Source: Trebonia sp. (GTDB lineage Bacteria; Actinomycetota; Actinomycetes; Streptosporangiales; Streptosporangiaceae). Taken from it: a DNA stretch of 10,356 nucleotides. Below the pieces are notes generated by a model that made no database searches, was not told where the DNA came from, and was given only the letters and a program-made list of their open reading frames with translations. The stretch's first letter is position 1. Every line of letters begins with the position of its first letter. A program made the position numbers and the translations under genes. The stretch spans positions 1 through 10,356 of the forward strand of contig JASHPP010000424.1 of assembly GCA_030038035.1 (NCBI GenBank), read 5' to 3'. Of the stretch, positions 1 through 5,933 are shown in pieces.

Positions 1-344
1 CCGTCGAGGGTCGCCCCGGCGTCGACGCTGAGCAGGTCTCCCGGCGCGAGCCGGTAGCCGTCGGGGATGCCGTGCAGCGCCGCGTCGTTGACCGACGTGC
101 AGATGACCGCGGGGTAAGGGACCGGCGCGAACTTCGGCTTGTAGTGCAGGAACGGCGAGGTCGCCCCGGCCGCGGCGAGAACCTCGCGGGCGGCCGCGTC
201 CAGTTCGGCGAGCCGCACGCCTGGCACGGCCCGCTCGCGCGCCACCGCGAGGACGCCCGCGACCACCCGGCCGGCGGCGCGGATCGCGTCGACCTGCCCC
301 GGAGTCTTGATCTCGACCACGCGCCTCCCCTCGCCGACCGGCAT
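1..344 (-). CDS. map: Type I methionine aminopeptidase, 5' part (runs off left edge)
   Basis: This enzyme removes the initiator methionine from new proteins in the cytosol using a dinuclear metal centre. About 106 residues are visible, reading VEIKTPGQVDAIRAAGRVVA at the start. The family pattern follows: a substrate-pocket segment ICTSVNDAALHGIPDG with the conserved His, then LLSVDAGATLDG with the first metal-binding Asp. The remaining ligands lie beyond the left edge. Two starts compete. An ATG at 344 has no good ribosome site. A GTG at 320 is preceded by AGGGGAGG (324-331), though only 3 bases away. A TATAGT hexamer at 352-347 would place transcription start near 340, inside the ATG-initiated frame, which favours the GTG. 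The family call is firm and the start is uncertain. The gene is divergent from the marR-like gene across about 115 bases. Confidence 0.93.
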   Translation of the reverse strand, partial: MPVGEGRRVVEIKTPGQVDAIRAAGRVVAGVLAVARERAVPGVRLAELDAAAREVLAAAGATSPFLHYKPKFAPVPYPAVICTSVNDAALHGIPDGYRLAPGDLLSVDAGATLD

Positions 345-460
345 CCACTATAGGCCTGCGCCCGCGCGCAAACCCACCCAGACCGCGTGTCCCTTGCCCC
401 TGGGATCTATACTTGCATACTGCAATCATTTACTAGCGCACGTAATGCCGGTGATCACTG
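345..460. promoter_or_regulatory. Divergent intergenic region between map and the marR-like gene
   Basis: This gap is AT-richer than its surroundings between 405 and 445. On the minus strand TATAGT (352-347) resembles a -10 element for the aminopeptidase gene, without a convincing -35. On the plus strand TATACT (408-413) resembles a -10 element for the MarR gene, also without a good -35. An inverted repeat directly follows it and is listed separately. A second short palindrome, GTGATCAC (451-458), abuts the MarR start codon, where a Shine-Dalgarno sequence would be expected but is absent. Confidence 0.5.
413..425. promoter_or_regulatory. TTGCA-N3-TGCAA inverted repeat, probable MarR operator
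   Basis: The 13-bp dyad TTGCATACTGCAA has perfect 5-bp arms. It begins on the last base of the TATACT -10 candidate and covers the expected transcription start near 419-420. MarR-family proteins commonly bind short palindromes in their own promoters, so autoregulation by the adjacent gene is the simplest reading. Binding is inferred. Confidence 0.5.
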
Positions 461-991
461 ATGGATGAAGTTCAGGCAGCCGGACCCGCAGCGGCGGGGG
501 TTGTCGAAGCCGGGGTCGTCGACGCGGTGCTCACCGCGAGCCGGTCCCTGATCGCGGTCGCGACGGTGTCGCTGGGCGCGGCGGCCGAGGAGACATCGAT
601 CGCCCAGTACCGGGCGCTCGTCGTGCTGGCGTCCCGCGGACCGCAGCGCCTGGTGGACCTGGCCGGGGCGCTCGGGGTGGCGCCGTCCACGGCGGGCCGG
701 ATGTGCGAGCGCCTGGTGCGCAAGGGCGTGATCCGGCGGCACCGGGCGCGGAAGGACCGGCGCGCGGTGCTTGTGTCGATCACCCCGGCAGGCCGCCAGG
801 TGGTGGACCAGGCCACCCGCAGGCGCCGGGCGCTGATCACGCAGATCATGGCCAGGCTCTCCCCCGCGCAGCAGCGCGGCGTCACCGCGGCGCTGGCCGC
901 GTTCGCCGCCGCAGCCGGGGAGGTGCCAGACAGCCAGTGGCCTCCCGTGCCCGTCGACGAGCCGTATCACGAGCCAGGAGAGTCGTCGTGA
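461..991 (+). CDS. MarR-family winged-helix transcriptional regulator
   Basis: A 176-residue predicted cytoplasmic DNA-binding dimer. Helical dimerisation segments flank a winged helix-turn-helix. The core runs from about residue 61 (PQRLVDLAGALGVAPSTAGR) through the recognition helix to MCERLVRKGVIRR. The wing carries the family's basic RKDRRAVLVSIT segment at about 97-108, followed by TPAGRQVVDQ. The C-terminal part (about 120-152) returns to the dimer interface. An alanine-rich stretch and an acidic, proline-rich tail bracket the domain. The chosen ATG at 461 is the only good in-frame start, but it lacks a clear ribosome site. The stop codon overlaps the ClC start as GTGA, so the two genes are almost certainly cotranscribed and translationally coupled. 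Ligand unknown; MarR proteins usually sense phenolic, oxidative or drug-like signals. Autoregulation is likely through the dyad at 413-425. Confidence 0.92.
   Translation: MDEVQAAGPAAAGVVEAGVVDAVLTASRSLIAVATVSLGAAAEETSIAQYRALVVLASRGPQRLVDLAGALGVAPSTAGRMCERLVRKGVIRRHRARKDRRAVLVSITPAGRQVVDQATRRRRALITQIMARLSPAQQRGVTAALAAFAAAAGEVPDSQWPPVPVDEPYHEPGESS
976..981 (+). promoter_or_regulatory. Ribosome binding site deciding the ClC start
   Basis: AGGAGA lies 6 bases before the GTG at 988, inside the 3' end of the marR-like gene. It supports the GTGA overlap start over any upstream codon in the same frame. Confidence 0.75.
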
Positions 992-2940
992 CCGGGCTGA
1001 GCGGCAGGGGCGCCGCGTGGCTGCGGGCGGGCAGGGGCGGCCTGTTCGTGCTGGCGCTGGTGGTGGGCGTGGGCTCCGGGCTCGGGGCGGTCGTGTTCAG
1101 GTACCTGATCTACTTCGTCACCTGGCTGGCGACCGGGCACGCCCAGTTCGGCCAGGATGGCCGCGTCCCCAGCGGCCACCTGCCGTGGCTGGGCCTGGCG
1201 TTCTACGTGGTGATCCCGGCCGTCGGCGGGCTGGTCTACGGCCCGGTGATCTACAGGTGGGCGCGGGAGGCGCGCGGGCACGGCGTACCCGAGGTGATGG
1301 CCGCGATCGCGGACAACGGCGGCCGGATCAGGCCCCAGGTCAGCGTGGTGAAGGCGCTGGCCTCGGCGCTGTGCATCGGCTCAGGCGGCTCAGTGGGCAG
1401 GGAGGGCCCGATCGTGCAGATCGGCTCCGCGCTCGCGTCCAGCATCGGCCAGTGGGTCAAGGTGCCGGAGAACCGGCTGCGGATCATGGTGGCCTGCGGC
1501 GCGGCCGGGGGCATCTCGGCGACGTTCAACGCGCCGATAACGGGCGTGTTCTTCGGTGTCGAGATCATCCTGCGCGAGTTCTCCATCGACGCCCTGTTCA
1601 CCGTCATGCTCTCGTCGATGATCGCCAACCTCACCGTCGAGCCCATTTTCGGCAGCAAGCCGTTCCTGTCCGGCTTCCCCAGCGGCATCGCGCTGCACCA
1701 CCCGGCCACGTACCTGCTCGTCGCGGTGCTCGCGGTGCTCGCCGGGCTGATCGGCCTGGCGTTCAAGACCGTGCTTTACAAGATCGAGGACCTGTGCGAC
1801 CTGGTGTGGAGGGGCCGCCCCGAATGGGCCAGGCCCGCCGTCGGCGGGATCGTGCTCGGCCTGCTGCTGCTCGCCATCCCTGAGCTTTACGGTGTCGGCT
1901 ATCCGGTGATGGACAAGGCCACTGCGGGCGAGTACGCACTGTGGTTCCTGATCGTCCTCGCGTTCGGCAAGATCGTCGCGACCAGCCTGACGATAGGGAT
2001 CGGCGGCTCGGGCGGGATCTTCGCGCCGTCGCTGTTCATCGGCGTCACCTCGGGGATGGCCTACGGCGAGATCGTGAACCACATCGTCGGCCCCGCGGCC
2101 GGCCAGCCGGCCTTGTACGCCGTGGTCGCGATGGGCGCCGTGTTCACCTCCGCCACGCGCGCCCCCCTGACGTCGCTGGCCAGCGTCGTGGAGATGACCG
2201 GCGACTTCTCGCTGACGCTGCCGGTGATGCTGGCGGTCGCCATCGCCTCGGCCCTGTCCCGTGCGCTCAGCTACGGCACGATCTACACCACCAAGCTGCT
2301 GCGCCGCGGGACCGACATCGACCGCACCGCCCCCTGGCGAGTGCTGGCGGACCTGAAGATCACCGACGTCATGCGCCCGTTCCGGCCGGCCCTGGCCGTC
2401 CCGCGGGGCGGCGCCGGCCACGCCGGCGCGGGCGGGGGCACCGATGCGCCCGACCTCGCGGCGATCGCCGGTCCTGTGACGTTCGCGCAGGACCCGCAGG
2501 TGCTGTACGACTCGGAGTCGCTCCCCCAGGTGCTCGGCCAGCTTGAGCGCTACGGGCGCGACGGGCTGCCCGTGCTGTCCGCCGACGGCCGCCGCGTGGA
2601 GGGCTGGGTGACCGGCACCGACGTGCTGAGCGCCATGGCGGGCAGGATCGGCGCGGCGCAGGCCAGGACCGGGGTGCCCGCGGCCCCGCCGTCCGCGGGC
2701 GCCCCCGCCCCGCTGCCCGGGTACCGGGCCGTGGAGGTCACGGTTGGCGCCGGGTCCCAGGCGGCCGGGCGCAAACTCGGCGACGTCGCCTGGCCCGCAG
2801 GCAGCGCCCCCGTGTCGGTGCTGCGCGGCAGGGAGTTCAGCCCGCCGGACCCGGTGCTGACGCTCGCGCCAGGGGACCGCGTCGTCCTGCTCGTCCCTGG
2901 CGTCCCCGAGGCCGGGGCCGTCCCCCCGGCCGGCCGGTGA
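988..2940 (+). CDS. ClC-family chloride channel/transporter with CBS-like and TrkA-C-like domains
   Basis: A 650-residue inner-membrane anion transport protein. The first ~450 residues form the ClC membrane core. GHGVPEV (97-103) replaces the classical GSGIP motif, with His98 where CLC-ec1 has the chloride-binding Ser107. GREGP (137-141) contains the gating glutamate E139. GGIFAP (342-347) and Y433 match the GIFAP motif and Tyr445. In FFGVEII, E192 matches E202, but I193 sits where CLC-ec1 has the proton glutamate E203. After the membrane core come a divergent CBS-like region (about 455-555, ITDVM to GWVTGTDVL) broken by a Gly/Ala/Pro linker, and a C-terminal TrkA-C/RCK-C-like domain (about 578-645, ending in LTLAPGDRVVLLVPG). 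The GTG at 988 was chosen because AGGAGA (976-981) precedes it and it overlaps the marR stop. Longer upstream frames are shadows of marR. The family is certain; channel versus exchanger is inferred. Confidence 0.95.
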   Translation: MTGLSGRGAAWLRAGRGGLFVLALVVGVGSGLGAVVFRYLIYFVTWLATGHAQFGQDGRVPSGHLPWLGLAFYVVIPAVGGLVYGPVIYRWAREARGHGVPEVMAAIADNGGRIRPQVSVVKALASALCIGSGGSVGREGPIVQIGSALASSIGQWVKVPENRLRIMVACGAAGGISATFNAPITGVFFGVEIILREFSIDALFTVMLSSMIANLTVEPIFGSKPFLSGFPSGIALHHPATYLLVAVLAVLAGLIGLAFKTVLYKIEDLCDLVWRGRPEWARPAVGGIVLGLLLLAIPELYGVGYPVMDKATAGEYALWFLIVLAFGKIVATSLTIGIGGSGGIFAPSLFIGVTSGMAYGEIVNHIVGPAAGQPALYAVVAMGAVFTSATRAPLTSLASVVEMTGDFSLTLPVMLAVAIASALSRALSYGTIYTTKLLRRGTDIDRTAPWRVLADLKITDVMRPFRPALAVPRGGAGHAGAGGGTDAPDLAAIAGPVTFAQDPQVLYDSESLPQVLGQLERYGRDGLPVLSADGRRVEGWVTGTDVLSAMAGRIGAAQARTGVPAAPPSAGAPAPLPGYRAVEVTVGAGSQAAGRKLGDVAWPAGSAPVSVLRGREFSPPDPVLTLAPGDRVVLLVPGVPEAGAVPPAGR

Positions 2941-2949
2941 CGGGCGCAG

Positions 2950-4097
2950 TCAGGAGACCACGGCCGTCACGGAGGAGTTGATGAGGTCCCAGTCGATTCC
3001 AGCGCCGAGGCCCGGGCCCGCAGGGGCGTGCACGTTTCCCTCGGGATCGACGCGGAACGGCTCGGTCAGGCCGTAGCTGAAGTGGGCCAGGCTGTGGTCC
3101 CCTGACCGGTTGAACGCCAGCACCTCGAGCCAGTCGCAGTTGTCGATGGCCATCATCACGTGCCGCGCGGCGACGTTGTTCAGGGAATTGTAGGAGTCGT
3201 GCACCTCGCAGTTCATGCCGAACGCCTCGGCCAGGTGCGCGATCTTCAGCAAGCCGGTGATGCCGCCCTTGATGACGACGTCGCCGCGCAGGAAATCCGT
3301 GGCGCCCGCGGTGATCCACGGCGGCAGCGCCGTCAGGCCGCCGGGGGTGATCTCGGTTGCCAGCAGCGGGATCGACAGCTTGCGGGCGAGGCGCTGGTAG
3401 CCGTGGATGTCGTGGTCGGGCAGCGGGTCCTCGTACCAGAAGTAGCCGAGGTCCTGGATGGCCTGGCCCACCGTCAGGGCCTGCGGGTAGTCATAGCTCC
3501 AGACGGAATCGAGCATCAGCGTCATGCCGTCGCCGACCGCCGACCGCACGGCTGCGCAGGCCGCGACGTCGAACGCGACCGGCGGAGCGGACCCGGGCGG
3601 CAGCCAGGGGCCGCGCGGCGCGTGCACCTTGTACCCGCGCCAGCCCTGCTCGCGCCAGTAGACGGCCTCGTCGGCGTACTCCGCCGCCGTCGCGTGGTGG
3701 GCCGAGGAGAAGTACGCAGGGATCCGGTCCCGGCAGGTGCCGAGCAGCCGGTGCACGGGCAGCCCGGCGGCCTTGCCCGCGATGTCCCACAGGGCCACGT
3801 CGACGGTGCCGACGGCGTGCGGGCTGAGGTAGTGGACAAGGCCGGTCATCCGCCGCCAGTGCGCCCGATGTCGAGCGGGTCGGCGCCGGTCAGCCAGGGC
3901 TTGACGACCGTGACGATCTGCTCGGCGATCGCCGCCGGCCCCGGGCCGGGCCCGGACAGGAAGGCGTTTCCCTCGATGCCCTCGTCGGTGGTGACGCGCA
4001 GCACGCCAAGCGGCTGCCGCCCGCCCCTGGGCCCGAAGGACGCGACCCCGGCCGTGGACCGCTCGTGCAGGACGACCGTGACGTCGGTGACGCGCAT
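2950..4097 (-). pseudogene. Enolase-superfamily (mandelate racemase/muconate lactonizing type) enzyme, frameshifted
   Basis: Two frames together encode one enolase-superfamily protein. The N-terminal capping domain starts at ATG 4097 (MRVTDVTVVLHERS) and runs to ...ADPLDIGR, then hits a stop at 3846. The barrel continues one frame over from HWRRMTGLVHYLSPHAVGTV to the stop at 2950. Adding one base near 3861 gives an intact product of about 382 residues, normal for the family. In that numbering the metal ligands are D197, E223 and E249. D273 and H300 match the His-Asp dyad of mandelate racemase at identical spacing. The usual K-x-K after strand two is K157-V-H159. The family acts by metal-assisted proton abstraction alpha to a carboxylate, as acid-sugar dehydratases, racemases or cycloisomerases; the substrate here is unknown. 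The ATG directly abuts the permease stop, so it is the last gene of the exporter operon. A sequencing error is a real alternative to decay. Confidence 0.82.
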
Positions 4098-4880
4098 CTA
4101 CGCGTCCCTGCGGAGCAGGAGCCAGCCGCAGACCGCCAGCAGGACGGCGGTCCACAGGCAGAACACCCCGAACCCCTGCCAGGGGGAGAGCACGTCGGCC
4201 GGCTGCTGGCTGGTCTGCCCGATCAGCACGCCCGCGACCGTGGGCATGTAGCCGTGCACGTGGTTGGCGATCGTGCCAGGGATCAGCGTGATCAGCGGCG
4301 GCACCACGATGACGAGCGCGATCACGGTGGCCACGGCGCCCGCGGTGTGCCTGATCAGGCCGCCTATCGCCAGCGCGAACAGGCCGAGCACGGTGAGGTA
4401 CAAGATCCCGCCGATGCAGGCGCGGGTGACGCCGGGCTGGGACAGCGTGATCGAGATGTGGCTGCTCAGGATCGAGGTGCTGATGAAGAACACCGCGAAC
4501 ACGGTGATCGCGCTGACCACCAGGTCAAGCAGGGTGAACACGATCGCCTTGGCGGCCAGCATGGGGATCCGGCGCGGCACGGCCAGCAGCGAGGCGCGGA
4601 TCGCGCCCGTGGAGTACTCGCTGGTGATCACGATCACGCCGAGCACGCAGATGGCCAGCTGGCCCAGGCCGAACCCGGGGCCGAACAGCACCGCGGTCGG
4701 GTCCGTGTGCAGCGTGACCTGGTTGGGGTGCGGGCCGGACTTGTCCCAGTTGTTGCTCACGACGACCGCGACGAGGGTGCTGAACCCGATCGCGACGACC
4801 ACGAACACGACCAGCGACCAGACGGTGGAGCGGACCGAGCGGATCTTCGTCCACTCCGCGCTCAGCAGGCCGGCCGTCAC
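4098..4880 (-). CDS. ABC-2 type transporter permease (partner of the adjacent BcrA-like ATPase)
   Basis: A 260-residue hydrophobic membrane protein, expected to form the translocation path of an ABC exporter as a dimer. It opens with LLSAEWTKIRSVRSTVWSLV, the short cytoplasmic lead typical of actinobacterial ABC-2 permeases, then a first membrane span at about 20-40. A hydrophilic extracytoplasmic loop follows (about 41-65), then some five further spans. ITSEYSTGAIRASLLAVPRR (about 86-105) is the family's conserved cytoplasmic coupling segment. The GTG at 4880 was chosen because it overlaps the ATPase stop as GTGA. Longer in-frame extension upstream only shadows the ATPase gene. The stop is immediately followed by the ATG of the enolase-superfamily gene. 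Substrate unknown; drugs, peptides or lipids are possible. Confidence 0.9.
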   Translation of the reverse strand: MTAGLLSAEWTKIRSVRSTVWSLVVFVVVAIGFSTLVAVVVSNNWDKSGPHPNQVTLHTDPTAVLFGPGFGLGQLAICVLGVIVITSEYSTGAIRASLLAVPRRIPMLAAKAIVFTLLDLVVSAITVFAVFFISTSILSSHISITLSQPGVTRACIGGILYLTVLGLFALAIGGLIRHTAGAVATVIALVIVVPPLITLIPGTIANHVHGYMPTVAGVLIGQTSQQPADVLSPWQGFGVFCLWTAVLLAVCGWLLLRRDA

Positions 4881-5806
4881 GACGCCCCCGTGTCGCCGAA
4901 TTCGACGCTGCCGGCGGTCAGTTCCATGAACGCCTCCTCCAGCGAGGGCAGCTGCGGGGTGAGTTCGTGCAGCACCAGCGAGGCGGACGCGGCGAGCTCG
5001 CCGATCCGCGGGGCGGCCAGGCCGGTCACGATCAGCGCGCCGTCCCCGTCCTGCCGGACCGTGCCGCCCTCGTCGGCGATCAGCTCCCGCAGCCGGCCGG
5101 CGTCGGGCGTGCGGACCAGCACCGAGCGCTCCGAGCTGCGCTGGATGAACTCCTGGGTGGAGCAGTCGGCGATCAGCGCGCCGCGGCCGATCACGATCAG
5201 GTGGTCTGCCGTCACCGCCATCTCGCTCATCAGGTGGCTGGACACGAACACCGTGCGGCCCTCGCTCGCCAGCTGCCGGATGAGGTTGCGGGCCCACCGG
5301 ATGCCCTCGGGGTCAAGACCGTTGCCCGGCTCGTCGAGCAGCAGCACCCGGGGATCGCCGAGCATGGCCGCCGCGATGCCGAGCCGCTGGTTCATGCCGA
5401 GGGAGAACGCGCCGGCCCGCTTGCGGGCCACGTCACGCAGGCCGACCAGGTCGAGCACCTCGTCCACTCGCCTGGCCGGTATGCCCTGGGTCTGGGCGAG
5501 GAAGAGCAGGTGGTTGCGGGCGCTGCGGCCGGGGTGCACGCTGCGCGCCTCGAGCAGCGCTCCCACGGTGCTCAGCGGCTTGGTCAGCTGCTCGTAGGCG
5601 AGCCCGCCGATCGTGGCGGTGCCGCCGTCCGGCCTGTCCAGGCTGGTGATCAGGCGCATCGTGGTGGACTTGCCGGCGCCGTTCGGGCCGAGGAAGCCGG
5701 TCACCCGGCCCGGCTCGACGGTGAACGACAGGTGATCGACGGCGACCTTGTCGCCAAATCGCTTCGTCAGCTCGCGGGCCTCCACGAGCCCCGGTGGTTC
5801 GGCCAC
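4877..5806 (-). CDS. ABC transporter ATP-binding protein, BcrA-like subtype
   Basis: A 309-residue cytoplasmic ATPase that should drive the adjacent permease. Walker A is GPNGAGKST (40-48). The Q-loop position is a glutamate (GALLEA, E86). The ABC signature is the divergent FSLGMNQR (134-141) instead of LSGGQ. Walker B with catalytic glutamate is VLLLDEP (154-160), the D-loop is NGLDPEG and the switch His is H191 (VSSHLMSE). The region after about residue 215 is the C-terminal extension common in exporter ATPases. Start choice: an upstream ATG at 5890 lies inside the operator repeat and would add 28 residues that do not resemble the family, so the GTG at 5806 (VAEPPGLVEARELTKRFG) is preferred, although its ribosome site is weak. 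It overlaps the permease gene by 4 bases. The subtype with a changed signature is widespread and presumably active. Confidence 0.9.
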   Translation of the reverse strand: MAEPPGLVEARELTKRFGDKVAVDHLSFTVEPGRVTGFLGPNGAGKSTTMRLITSLDRPDGGTATIGGLAYEQLTKPLSTVGALLEARSVHPGRSARNHLLFLAQTQGIPARRVDEVLDLVGLRDVARKRAGAFSLGMNQRLGIAAAMLGDPRVLLLDEPGNGLDPEGIRWARNLIRQLASEGRTVFVSSHLMSEMAVTADHLIVIGRGALIADCSTQEFIQRSSERSVLVRTPDAGRLRELIADEGGTVRQDGDGALIVTGLAAPRIGELAASASLVLHELTPQLPSLEEAFMELTAGSVEFGDTGAS

Positions 5807-5873
5807 GCGCCAAGCATGCCCGCTCTCACGTACTGACGCAAACTCGCTCGGGCCTGCGCCGCGGTTCCGGCTC

Positions 5874-5903
5874 TTGACTTTGTATTGCAAAGCCAGCTAG
5901 CTT
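5874..5903 (+). promoter_or_regulatory. Promoter of the lipoprotein hydrolase gene
   Basis: TTGACT (5874-5879) and TAGCTT (5898-5903) are separated by 18 bases and form a credible sigma-70-like promoter. Transcription would start near 5910, leaving a leader of about 25 bases with AGGGGGA (5921-5927) as ribosome site. The inverted repeat at 5877-5916 covers the end of the -35, the spacer, the -10 and the start point. A bound repressor would therefore block this promoter completely. Confidence 0.65.
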
Positions 5904-5916
5904 TGCAGTACAAAGT
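5877..5916. promoter_or_regulatory. 40-bp inverted repeat: double CTTTG-N5-CAAAG operator in the divergent promoter
   Basis: The outer arms ACTTTGTATTGCAAAG (5877-5892) and CTTTGCAGTACAAAGT (5901-5916) are inverted copies with 15 of 16 positions paired; the centre CCAGCTAG is also mostly self-complementary. Each arm is itself a 15-bp dyad, CTTTG-N5-CAAAG, at 5878-5892 and 5901-5915, with centres 23 bp apart. This suggests two repressor dimers binding about two helical turns apart. The element sits between the ABC operon and the divergent lipoprotein hydrolase gene and can control both. No regulator gene lies beside it, so the binding protein (winged-helix or TetR-like by general form) is unidentified. 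Confidence 0.75.
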
Positions 5917-5933
5917 AAGAAGGGGGAACGTCA

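Noticed and set aside
1390..2421. Long minus-strand open frame opposite the ClC gene
   Set aside because: It is rich in Arg, Gly, Asp and His with no recognisable domain, the usual product of a GC-rich antisense frame; the ClC motifs on the plus strand are unambiguous.
2950..3849. Barrel part of the enolase-superfamily gene as an independent gene starting at ATG 3849
   Set aside because: The preceding HWRR is homologous-looking sequence, the capping domain lies just upstream in another frame, and no ribosome site marks this ATG; a frameshift explains it better.
4065..5597. Long plus-strand open frame of about 510 codons opposite the first ABC operon
   Set aside because: It is antisense to an ATPase and a permease with clear motifs and has low-complexity Arg/Gln/Ser-rich composition.
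5807..5890. N-terminal extension of the first ATPase from ATG 5890
   Set aside because: That ATG lies within the operator repeat, and the extra 28 residues resemble no ABC ATPase leader.
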